Assembly: GCF_014203355.1 (NCBI RefSeq)
Contig: NZ_JACHIR010000001.1
Span: 7,070,038 to 7,134,037, forward strand
From: Kutzneria kofuensis
Lineage (GTDB): Bacteria > Actinomycetota > Actinomycetes > Mycobacteriales > Pseudonocardiaceae
Length of the DNA stretch: 64,000 bases
Reading direction: 5' to 3'
A model generated the notes under the pieces. That model was given only the letters and a program-made list of their open reading frames with translations. It made no database searches and had not been told where the DNA came from. A program made the translations under genes and the position numbers. Shown here one piece after another: positions 22,642 through 29,630 of this stretch; within the stretch, counting starts at the first letter, position 1, and the number at the start of each line of letters is the position of its first letter.

Positions 22642-24100
22642 GATCGTCGGCCGGATGCTGTCGACGCTGCCGGCGGACGACGACCACCCGTACCGGACCG
22701 GGCCGTGGCGGCCGCAGCACACCGAGTGGCGGGCCGACGACCTGGAGGTGATCGGCGAGCTTCCGTCCGATCTGGACGGTGTCTACCTGCGCAACACCGA
22801 GAACCCGGTGCATCCGGCCATCGAGCGCTACCATCCGTTCGACGGCGACGCCATGATCCACATGGTCGGGTTCCGGGACGGGAAGGCGTTCTACCGCAAC
22901 CGGTTCGTCCGCACCGACGGGCTGCTCGCCGAGAACGAGGCCGGCGGTCCGCTGTGGGCCGGCATCGCCGAGCGGGCCACGATGTCCAAACGGGACGGTT
23001 GGGGCGCTCGGGGCCGCATGAAGGACTCCTCCAGCACGGACGTAGTGGTGCACAACGGTGTCGCGCTGAGCAGCTTCTACCAGTGCGGAGACCTGTACCG
23101 GCTCGATCCGCTGTCGCTGGAGACCCTCGGCAAGTCCTCCTGGGTGCCGGAGTGCGGCGTCTCCGCGCACACCAAGGTGGACGAGCGCACCGGCGAACTG
23201 CTGTTCTTCAACTACAGCACCGAGGCTCCGTACCTGCACTACGGCGTCGTGGATTCCGCTGACCAACTCGTGCACTACGTGGACGTGCCGCTGCCCGGGC
23301 CGCGCCTGCCGCACGACATGGCCTTCACCGAGAACTATGCGATCCTCAACGACTGCCCCATGTTCTGGGACGCCGGTCTGATGGCCAAGGGTGCGCATGT
23401 GCCTCGGTTCCATCGGGACATGCCGTTGCGGCTCGGCGTGATCCCTCGCCGCGGCGGCAGCGACGAGGTGCTGTGGTTCGAGGCCGAGCCCACCTACGTG
23501 CTGCATTGGGTCAACGCGTACGAGGAGGGCGACGAGATCGTGCTCGACGGCTTCTTCCAGCACGATCCGATGCCCGACGACAACGGCCAGCCCGGTTCCG
23601 TCCAACGAATCTTCCGGTTCCTGGCTCTGGACCGCCTCCAGACCCGCCTGCACCGCTGGCGGCTCAACCTGGCCACCGGCCAGTGCAAGGAGGAACAGCT
23701 CACCGACTCCATCACCGAGTTCGGCATGGTCAATTCGGGCGTCGGTGGGCGGCCCTACCGCTACACCTACGCCGCCACCGGCAAACCCGGCTGGTTCCTG
23801 TTCGACGGACTCGTCAAGCACGATCTCCAGCGTGGCACCGAGGAGCGCTTCTCCTTCGGCGACGGCGTCTACGGCAGCGAGACCGCCGTGGCCCCACGGA
23901 TCGGTTCGGGGTCGGAGGACGACGCCTACCTCGTCACCCTCACCACCGACATGGTCAACGACCGCTCCGAGTGCCTGGTCTTCGCCGCCCAGCGGGTGTC
24001 CGACGGCCCCATCGCGCGGATTCGGCTCCCGGAAAGGATTTCCAGCGGCACCCACGCCACGTGGGCGCCGGGATCATCGCTGCCGGGCTGGCGTGCTTGA
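22631..24100 (+). CDS. Carotenoid cleavage oxygenase family protein
   Basis: A 489-residue non-haem iron dioxygenase of the carotenoid/lignostilbene oxygenase family, cleaving conjugated double bonds. Four iron-ligand histidines are recognisable: SAHTKVD (~178), LPHDMAFTENY (~230), VLHWVNAYEEGDE (~292) and GTHATW near residue 477. The N-terminal LDGVYLRNTENPVHP and HPFDGDAMIH blocks are typical. Overlaps on both sides (11 nt with the thiolase, 8 nt with the HxlR gene) show an operon. The thiolase partner suggests oxidative cleavage followed by CoA-dependent side-chain removal, but the substrate is inferred only. Confidence 0.92.
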   Translation: MDVEIVGRMLSTLPADDDHPYRTGPWRPQHTEWRADDLEVIGELPSDLDGVYLRNTENPVHPAIERYHPFDGDAMIHMVGFRDGKAFYRNRFVRTDGLLAENEAGGPLWAGIAERATMSKRDGWGARGRMKDSSSTDVVVHNGVALSSFYQCGDLYRLDPLSLETLGKSSWVPECGVSAHTKVDERTGELLFFNYSTEAPYLHYGVVDSADQLVHYVDVPLPGPRLPHDMAFTENYAILNDCPMFWDAGLMAKGAHVPRFHRDMPLRLGVIPRRGGSDEVLWFEAEPTYVLHWVNAYEEGDEIVLDGFFQHDPMPDDNGQPGSVQRIFRFLALDRLQTRLHRWRLNLATGQCKEEQLTDSITEFGMVNSGVGGRPYRYTYAATGKPGWFLFDGLVKHDLQRGTEERFSFGDGVYGSETAVAPRIGSGSEDDAYLVTLTTDMVNDRSECLVFAAQRVSDGPIARIRLPERISSGTHATWAPGSSLPGWRA

Positions 24101-24980
24101 GGTGACGGAGCTGCCCGCCGGGCAGCGCAACGCCATCGGGGTGACGCTGGGGCTGCTCGGCGACGAGTGGTCCCTGCTCATCCTGCGTGAGGCGCTGCTC
24201 GGCGCCAGCCGCTTCGTCGACTGGCGCGCCCGCCTCCCCATCTCCAACGCCGTTCTGACCGCCCGGCTGTCACGCCTGACCGACGCCGGCCTTTTCGTGC
24301 GTGGCAACGGATACCGACTCACCGAGCGGGGCGCCGACGTCTGGTCCATCCTGCTCAGCATCTGGGCGTGGGAGGACCGCTGGGTCCCCGGCCACGTCGA
24401 ACGCCTCCCCGGCCGCGTGCACCGGTTGTGCGACAAGCCCTTCGACCCCGTGCTGGTCTGCTCCGCCTGCGACGCCGCGGTAGTGGCCAGCGACCGCTCC
24501 CTGGCGGGCGGCTTCGGGCCCAGCGGCTCGTGGGAACGCTCGGTGCCCGAGGCCACCACCCGCCGCCGGTCGGGCGGCGGAGAGGTTGGTTCGCTCAACG
24601 CCGGCCTCTTCCCCGAGACCACCGCCCTCATCGGCAACCGCTGGTCCGCCGCCCTCGTCGGCGCGGCCTTCCAGGGCGTGCACCGGTTCAGCGACTTCCA
24701 GCGGTGCCTGAACTCCTCGCCCACCATGGTCGCCGACCGGATCCGCACCCTGTGCTCGCTGGGCGTGCTCTCCGACGACTATCGGCTCACCGCCAAGGGA
24801 CTGGCCTTCTTCCCGGTGGTGATGTGCCTGGTCGGCTGGGCCCAGCGCTGGTACCGGGCCGCCGAAGGGCCCGCGCTGGTCTACCGGCACGTCCCCTGTG
24901 GCGCCGACTTCGTCGCCGCGCTGGACTGCTCCACGTGCGGGGACCGGTTGGCACGCAAGGACGTCGTGCCTACCAGCTGA
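24093..24980 (+). CDS. Duplicated HxlR-type winged-helix regulator with cysteine motifs
   Basis: A 295-residue protein with two HxlR winged-helix domains. Domain 1 is about 10-95 (TLGLLGDEWSLLILREALLG, ISNAVLTARLSRL). Domain 2 is about 170-255 (TALIGNRWSAALVGAAFQG, SSPTMVADRIRTL). Each is followed by a short cysteine-containing segment (CDKPFDPVLVCSACD; CGADFVAALDCSTCGD) that could bind zinc or sense oxidants. GTG 24093 overlaps the carotenoid oxygenase stop; GTG 24102 is an alternative. As the last gene of the thiolase-oxygenase operon it probably regulates it. A single chain replacing the usual HxlR homodimer is notable. Confidence 0.88.
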   Translation: MLEVTELPAGQRNAIGVTLGLLGDEWSLLILREALLGASRFVDWRARLPISNAVLTARLSRLTDAGLFVRGNGYRLTERGADVWSILLSIWAWEDRWVPGHVERLPGRVHRLCDKPFDPVLVCSACDAAVVASDRSLAGGFGPSGSWERSVPEATTRRRSGGGEVGSLNAGLFPETTALIGNRWSAALVGAAFQGVHRFSDFQRCLNSSPTMVADRIRTLCSLGVLSDDYRLTAKGLAFFPVVMCLVGWAQRWYRAAEGPALVYRHVPCGADFVAALDCSTCGDRLARKDVVPTS

Positions 24981-25695
24981 CCGGGCCGTTCTCGTCGAAG
25001 AAGCCGCCGGTCGGGCCGTCGGCGGCCAGCACGGCCAGCTCGACGGCGATCTTCGCGCCCTGCGCCGGCGTGCGGGTGCCGAGGTTGCCGTTCAGGTCCG
25101 TCGCGCAGAATCCCGGCGCGCAGGCGTTGACCTTGATCGGCGTGTCGGCCAGCTCCCTCGCGTAGTGCACGGTGATCGCGTTCAGCGCCGCCTTCGAGCT
25201 GGCGTAGGCCATGAACAGCCCCAGCTCCGTGTTCGGCGCCGCCTGCTGGGAGATCGACCCCAGCCGGCTCGACACGTTCACGATCCGCGCCGCCTCGGAC
25301 TTCCGCAGCAGCGGCAGCATCGCGTTGGTCACCGCCACCACGCCGAAGACGTTCGTCTCGTACACCCGGCGCATGTCGTCCACCACGGTCAGGCTCGGTG
25401 CCACCCCCAGCTCGTTGGCGATGCCCGCGTTGTTCACCAACACGTCCAGCCGCCCGAACTCCGCCTCGACCCGGTCCGCCGCCGCGAAGACGGACGGCTC
25501 CTCCGTCACGTCCAGCTGCAGGAACCGCACGTCCAGGCCGTCGTCCGCCAACTCCGCCACCGTCTGCGCCCCGCGCCGCCGATCCCGCGCCGACGCCAGC
25601 ACCGTGAACCCCACCTGCCCCAGCCCGCGCGCGATCTCCCGTCCGATTCCCTTGTTGGCGCCGGTCACCAGCGCCACCCGTCCGTTCCTCGTCAT
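24970..25695 (-). CDS. Short-chain dehydrogenase/reductase
   Basis: A 241-residue carbonyl-reductase-like SDR. It has TGANKGIG at residues 11-18, NNAG at about 88-91, the catalytic serine in VNVSSRLG and the YxxxK in AYASSKAALN near 163. The tail ...NGPVSW and the PGFCATDLN segment match monomeric carbonyl reductase-like SDRs of actinomycetes. Its end overlaps the convergent HxlR gene by 11 nt. A perfect 16-bp palindrome lies 18 bp upstream of its start, suggesting control by a MerR- or TetR-type regulator encoded elsewhere. Confidence 0.92.
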   Translation of the reverse strand: MTRNGRVALVTGANKGIGREIARGLGQVGFTVLASARDRRRGAQTVAELADDGLDVRFLQLDVTEEPSVFAAADRVEAEFGRLDVLVNNAGIANELGVAPSLTVVDDMRRVYETNVFGVVAVTNAMLPLLRKSEAARIVNVSSRLGSISQQAAPNTELGLFMAYASSKAALNAITVHYARELADTPIKVNACAPGFCATDLNGNLGTRTPAQGAKIAVELAVLAADGPTGGFFDENGPVSW

Positions 25696-25712
25696 GTCCG
25701 GAATCCCATCAC

Positions 25713-25728
25713 CTGGAGCGCGCTCCAG
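25713..25728 (-). promoter_or_regulatory. Perfect palindrome CTGGAGCGCGCTCCAG upstream of SDR
   Basis: A 16-bp perfect dyad immediately 5' of the SDR start codon. The sequence resembles MerR-family operators of the TGGAGNNNNCTCCA kind found before actinobacterial dehydrogenases. Confidence 0.55.
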
Positions 25729-25848
25729 CGCAAGTCCGATAGGCTCGGCCGATCGCAGTAACCCCGAGGTGATGGCGGTCGCAGATCCCACCCCCGAATG
25801 CCTGCCATGAGCTGTACTGGAGGATCCGGCTCGGGGACGGAGAATGCT

Positions 25849-27915
25849 ATGCGGGACGCCGACCACGGCAACGCCATTACCGGTTCGGTCCGTGGAAGTG
25901 TCATACAGGCTCGTGATGTACGGCAAATAGTGCAGGTGTTCGACGCCGCTGACGAGACCGTCGTGCCGGCGCAACTGCCGCCGGCGCCACGGAGCTTCAC
26001 CAGCAGGCAACGGGAACTCGACCGGCTGGCGCGGTGGCGAACCGAATCGCCGCCCGTCGTTGTGCTGCACGGTGTCGGCGGTGTCGGCAAGACCGCGCTC
26101 GCCCTGCGGTGGTTGCACGACGTGGCTGGCGAATTTCCCGACGGGAGCCTCTTCGTCGATCTGCGCGCGTTTTCCGCTGAGGGGCCCGTGGCCGCCGGGG
26201 ACGCCCTCGAATGGTTCCTGATCGCGCTCGGCGTCCGGCCCGACCGCATACCCGTCGAACTCGCCGCCAGAACCGGCCTCTACCGTTCGCTCGTCGCCGG
26301 CCGATCCTTTGCCGTGCTCATCGACAATGCCCTGTCCGCCGCACAGGTGCGGCCCCTGTTGCCCGGCGGCGCCAGCATCGCCGTCGTCACCAGCCGACTG
26401 CGGCTCGCCGGCCTCGCCATGGACGGTGCCCGGTTCGTCGAGGTCGATCCGATGGACCTCCCGGCCTCCGTCGAACTGCTTGCCAAGGTCGTCGACGACG
26501 ACCGGCCGTCGGCCGAACCCGTTGCCGCCCAAGAGTTGGCGCGACTGTGCGGCGGCCTGCCCATCGCCCTGTCCGTCGTCGGCGCTCGCCTCTCATCCCG
26601 TCCGCGCCGTCCGCTCGCCCGGGAAGCTGCCACCCTCCGGGAGCAGCGGCTCGCCGCCTTGATCTTGGACGGGGAGCCTTCCGTGCAGATCCTTTTCGAC
26701 CTGTCCTACCGCGAACTCCCATCCGCCGCCGCGCGCCTCTACCGCCTCTGCGCCGTGCACCCCGCCGGCGACTTCGACGTCTCCGCTGCCGCCGCCTGCA
26801 TCGGTCTGCCGTTGGCCGAGACCGAGGGTCTGCTCGACGTCCTCATCGACGCCAACCTTCTGCGCGAGGTCGACGACCGCACGTTCGCCTATCACGACCT
26901 CCTGCGCGTGCATGCCCTCGACCAGATCACCGACGACGAACACGCCGCAGCCCTGCGCCGCCTCGTCGAGTGGTATCTGGACGTCCTGGTGTCGGCCGAC
27001 CTCGCGTTGCACCCGTTCCGCCGCCGTACCGGCCCGCGGTACGAGCGACCGCTTTCCCTGTTCCGCAATGACATCGAGTCGTTGGCGTGGCTCACCGCCC
27101 ACCGTGCGACACTGCGTGCCGTGTTCGCGGACGCCGTCGAGCGGGGATGGGACGACCTCGTCTGGCAGTTCAGCGAGGCGTTCTGGGGATTCTTCCTGCA
27201 CAGCAGGCACTACCAGGCGGCGATCGACATGTTCCGCGAGGGTGTGCGCGCCGCGCACCGCCTGGCGGATCCGCTGGCGGAGGCCCGGCTGCGGTCGCAA
27301 CTCGGCTACGCGCATGCCAAGGTCGGCGACTACCGCGAGGCGATCGAGCAGAACACGCATGCCCTGCGGCTGGCCGAGACCGTGGCGGACGACCGCACCA
27401 TCGCCACCGCGTACTCGCAGCTCGGCCGCGCCGCCCGTGGACTCGGCGAGCTCACCGAGGCGATCGGCTACTACGCCAGGGCAAGGGATATGCAGCAGGC
27501 GATCGGCGAGACCCGCGGCGTCGCGCTGTGCCGGCGGCGGATTGGCCAGATGCTGACCACGCTCGGCCGTCACGACGAGGCCGTGGCGGAAATGCGGGCC
27601 GCGGCCGACATCTTCGGGTCGATGTCCGACCGTACCCAGTACTCCCGCACGTTGATGTACCTCGGACTCACCGCGCTCGATTCGTCGGATCCACAGTCGG
27701 CCGCGGCGCCGCTGGGCCAGGCGCTCGACCTCATGCGGGAGTTGGGTTCCGCGTACTACCAGGCCGAGATCCTCACCGCCATGGGCGACCTCGCCGCGCG
27801 GACCGGCGATCTGCCGGCCGCGCGGCGGGCCTACACCGAGGCCGCGGAGCTCTACGAGCAGGTGGCCGATCCCAGGGCCGCCGAAGTGCGGGCCAAGCTG
27901 AGCAGTGTCGAATAG
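25849..27915 (+). CDS. STAND ATPase: NB-ARC plus TPR, no effector domain
   Basis: A 688-residue signalling ATPase. Residues 8-24 hold the motif NAITGSVRGSVIQARDV, seen at the N-terminus of actinobacterial STAND proteins. An NB-ARC domain follows: Walker A GVGGVGKT at 75-82, Walker B VLIDN at 156-160, sensor TSR at 181-183 and GLP near 240. A winged-helix-like region (~290-370) leads into TPR repeats from about 440 to the end. Unlike AfsR/SARP proteins it has no DNA-binding BTAD module and no obvious enzymatic domain. ATG 25849 is preferred (GGAG 6 nt upstream) over 25798. It may act as a scaffold or switch working with the neighbouring SARP or transferase genes. Confidence 0.88.
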   Translation: MRDADHGNAITGSVRGSVIQARDVRQIVQVFDAADETVVPAQLPPAPRSFTSRQRELDRLARWRTESPPVVVLHGVGGVGKTALALRWLHDVAGEFPDGSLFVDLRAFSAEGPVAAGDALEWFLIALGVRPDRIPVELAARTGLYRSLVAGRSFAVLIDNALSAAQVRPLLPGGASIAVVTSRLRLAGLAMDGARFVEVDPMDLPASVELLAKVVDDDRPSAEPVAAQELARLCGGLPIALSVVGARLSSRPRRPLAREAATLREQRLAALILDGEPSVQILFDLSYRELPSAAARLYRLCAVHPAGDFDVSAAAACIGLPLAETEGLLDVLIDANLLREVDDRTFAYHDLLRVHALDQITDDEHAAALRRLVEWYLDVLVSADLALHPFRRRTGPRYERPLSLFRNDIESLAWLTAHRATLRAVFADAVERGWDDLVWQFSEAFWGFFLHSRHYQAAIDMFREGVRAAHRLADPLAEARLRSQLGYAHAKVGDYREAIEQNTHALRLAETVADDRTIATAYSQLGRAARGLGELTEAIGYYARARDMQQAIGETRGVALCRRRIGQMLTTLGRHDEAVAEMRAAADIFGSMSDRTQYSRTLMYLGLTALDSSDPQSAAAPLGQALDLMRELGSAYYQAEILTAMGDLAARTGDLPAARRAYTEAAELYEQVADPRAAEVRAKLSSVE

Positions 27916-28151
27916 GCCGCCGCCGCAACGGATTCGACGTCGACCGGGCCAACGACGACCACCGGTGGCCGGTTGCGGGCGACCAGGACGCAGCCATACC
28001 TGATCGGCACCGCAACCAGCCGGCATCCCGGCAACTCGTCGAGCGTCCTCGCCGCGACGAGCGCCGGCGCCACCGCAGCCTCCCGATGGACGATCACGTC
28101 GGCGAACTGCCGCCACCGCTCGTCATCCGCCTGTGCCATCAGGAAGTCCAT
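27852..28151 (-). CDS. Small hypothetical protein next to glycerophosphotransferase-like gene
   Basis: A 99-residue protein I do not recognise. Start ATG 28151 overlaps the 3' end of the upstream transferase gene by 13 nt, so the two are co-translated. It looks like a compact alpha/beta domain: helix WRQFADVIVHREAAVAPALV, strand LVAVPIRYGCVLVA, then VVVVGPVDVESVAAAAYSTLL. The last ~20 codons are antisense to the STAND gene. It is probably a partner or accessory of the transferase. Confidence 0.65.
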   Translation of the reverse strand: MDFLMAQADDERWRQFADVIVHREAAVAPALVAARTLDELPGCRLVAVPIRYGCVLVARNRPPVVVVGPVDVESVAAAAYSTLLSLARTSAALGSATCS

Positions 28152-29332
28152 GGCACCGGCACCGGATTCATCGGCAACGCGCGCGTCGGCTCGGCCAGGC
28201 CGAGCAGCCAGTACATTGTGGACCTCAGAATCGCGGCCGCCTCGCCCGGCCGTCCGGTGATCACCCTCGCCAGTTCCGCGTCCGGTCCGCTGTGCTCCGC
28301 CATCGCCTTCGTCAGCTGCGGCCAGAGCTTCGCGCCGTGATCGAGCCGGGGCGTGTTGCGCATCAACACGTCCGCCGGGCTGTCCGGCCACAGCGGCGGC
28401 GGATCCGTCGCGATGATCGTCGGCGTCCCGCTCGCCGCCGCGTACATCGTGGAGGATCCGTGATCACCGATCACGAGGTCGCTCGCGACCATCGCCGCCT
28501 GCCAGCCGCGATCCGGTGGGATCACCGTCAAGCCCGCGCGGATGCAGTCGCCGAGCCATCCCCGCACCGCCGCGCGACCGTGCGCCGCCGTGATGTTCGG
28601 GTGCAGCACCGCCGCCACCTTGCAGCCTTGCTTCGACAGCCTTTGGTACAGCTCGAAGTGCTGCCCGAACGTGGACTCCGTGCCCCACGTCGAACTGATC
28701 GTCACCAGGCATTCGCCCTCACGCACCCCCAGCGCCTCGCGGTAGCCGTCGCGGAACCGCCGGCTCGCCACCATGCGGTCCAGGCAGATGTCACCCGCCA
28801 CCACCGCCGTGTGCGCCGCCTCCGGGCACCGGGTGCGGAGGATGGCCAACTCCGCCTCGTGACTCAGCATGATCGCCGACGGGATCACGCGGCCCCGGTA
28901 CGTCAGCACTTCCCGGTCCAGCCCCGTCGTCGCCCGCGTCGCACCGCCCGCCTTCCGGCTGTACCTCCGTGACATCGCGTTGCCCACGCCGTGCGGCAGC
29001 ACCATCACCTTGCCTCGCACGTGTTCGATCTCTCGGTGGCTCGCCGTCAACACCAGGTCGTACCGCTCCCGCATCGCCTGTCCCCAGGGCAGCACCATCG
29101 CGCCCAGGCCGTGCACGTACTCGTCCAGGCCGTGCCACCGCTCCATCGCCCCCGGCACTGTGTAGATCAGCTGGATCCGGTGATCCGCCTCCAGCAGCGG
29201 CACCACCTCGCTCAGCCTCGTGCCCGCCGTCATCGTCGGAACCATCACCAGCACCGACCGACACCCGGCCATCGTCACCCGCTTGGCCGCGTCCACCCCG
29301 ACCGGCCCCCGCACCCACGCCTGACCGTCCAT
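28139..29332 (-). CDS. GT-B glycerophosphotransferase-like protein
   Basis: A 397-residue cytosolic protein resembling CDP-glycerol glycerophosphotransferase/glycosyltransferase-B folds. The N-terminal half has SVLVMVPTMTAGTRLSEVV and MVLPHGVGNAMSRRYSR. The C-terminal half has VVAGDICLDRMVAS, VTISSTWGTESTFGQH, AAVLHPNITAA and the nucleotide-binding loop DLVIGDHGSSTMYAAASGTP. ATG 29332 follows a clear GGGGAGAAAGG ribosome-binding site, so in-frame starts further upstream are rejected. Family members build wall teichoic-acid-like polymers; several actinobacterial relatives are of unknown acceptor. It is flanked by STAND and SARP regulators, possible controllers. Confidence 0.75.
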   Translation of the reverse strand: MDGQAWVRGPVGVDAAKRVTMAGCRSVLVMVPTMTAGTRLSEVVPLLEADHRIQLIYTVPGAMERWHGLDEYVHGLGAMVLPWGQAMRERYDLVLTASHREIEHVRGKVMVLPHGVGNAMSRRYSRKAGGATRATTGLDREVLTYRGRVIPSAIMLSHEAELAILRTRCPEAAHTAVVAGDICLDRMVASRRFRDGYREALGVREGECLVTISSTWGTESTFGQHFELYQRLSKQGCKVAAVLHPNITAAHGRAAVRGWLGDCIRAGLTVIPPDRGWQAAMVASDLVIGDHGSSTMYAAASGTPTIIATDPPPLWPDSPADVLMRNTPRLDHGAKLWPQLTKAMAEHSGPDAELARVITGRPGEAAAILRSTMYWLLGLAEPTRALPMNPVPVPWTS

Positions 29333-29505
29333 AGCCTTTCTCCCCTCGTAGAACCCCGTGGGAACGAGGCTGCGCAACGGGGTTGTCAGATCGCCCACAG
29401 GAATCCGTCCGCGGCGAAAAGGCCAGCTCATGCCAATGATCCACGCACCATGTTCGGTTCGCCCATGTGAAACGGACGGCTGAGGGTGTGATCGGGAACC
29501 GGTGC

Positions 29506-29523
29506 GCTGTCAGATCGCTGTCA
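29506..29523 (+). promoter_or_regulatory. Heptamer direct repeat GCTGTCA x2 at 11-bp pitch (SARP-type operator)
   Basis: GCTGTCA at 29506-29512 and 29517-29523, separated by 4 bp: the 11-bp periodicity characteristic of SARP-binding sites. It lies 107 bp upstream of the SARP start, in the divergent intergenic region shared with the transferase gene. Confidence 0.5.
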
Positions 29524-29630
29524 CGTGCACGTGCATACGGGGCGGGCGTTCGAGAATGATGCAGAATTGAAACTGGATCGACGTTCCTATCACGGGCACA
29601 CTCGGAACGAGTCGGCGCAGGGGGTGCGCA

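Noticed and set aside
25798-25848. Upstream start of the STAND gene
   Set aside because: The ATG at 25849 has GGAG at the right spacing; the extra 17 residues are non-conserved-looking.
28139-29431. Extended N-terminus of the GT-B transferase to 29431
   Set aside because: The ATG at 29332 has an excellent GGGGAGAAAGG site; the upstream 33 residues lack structure.
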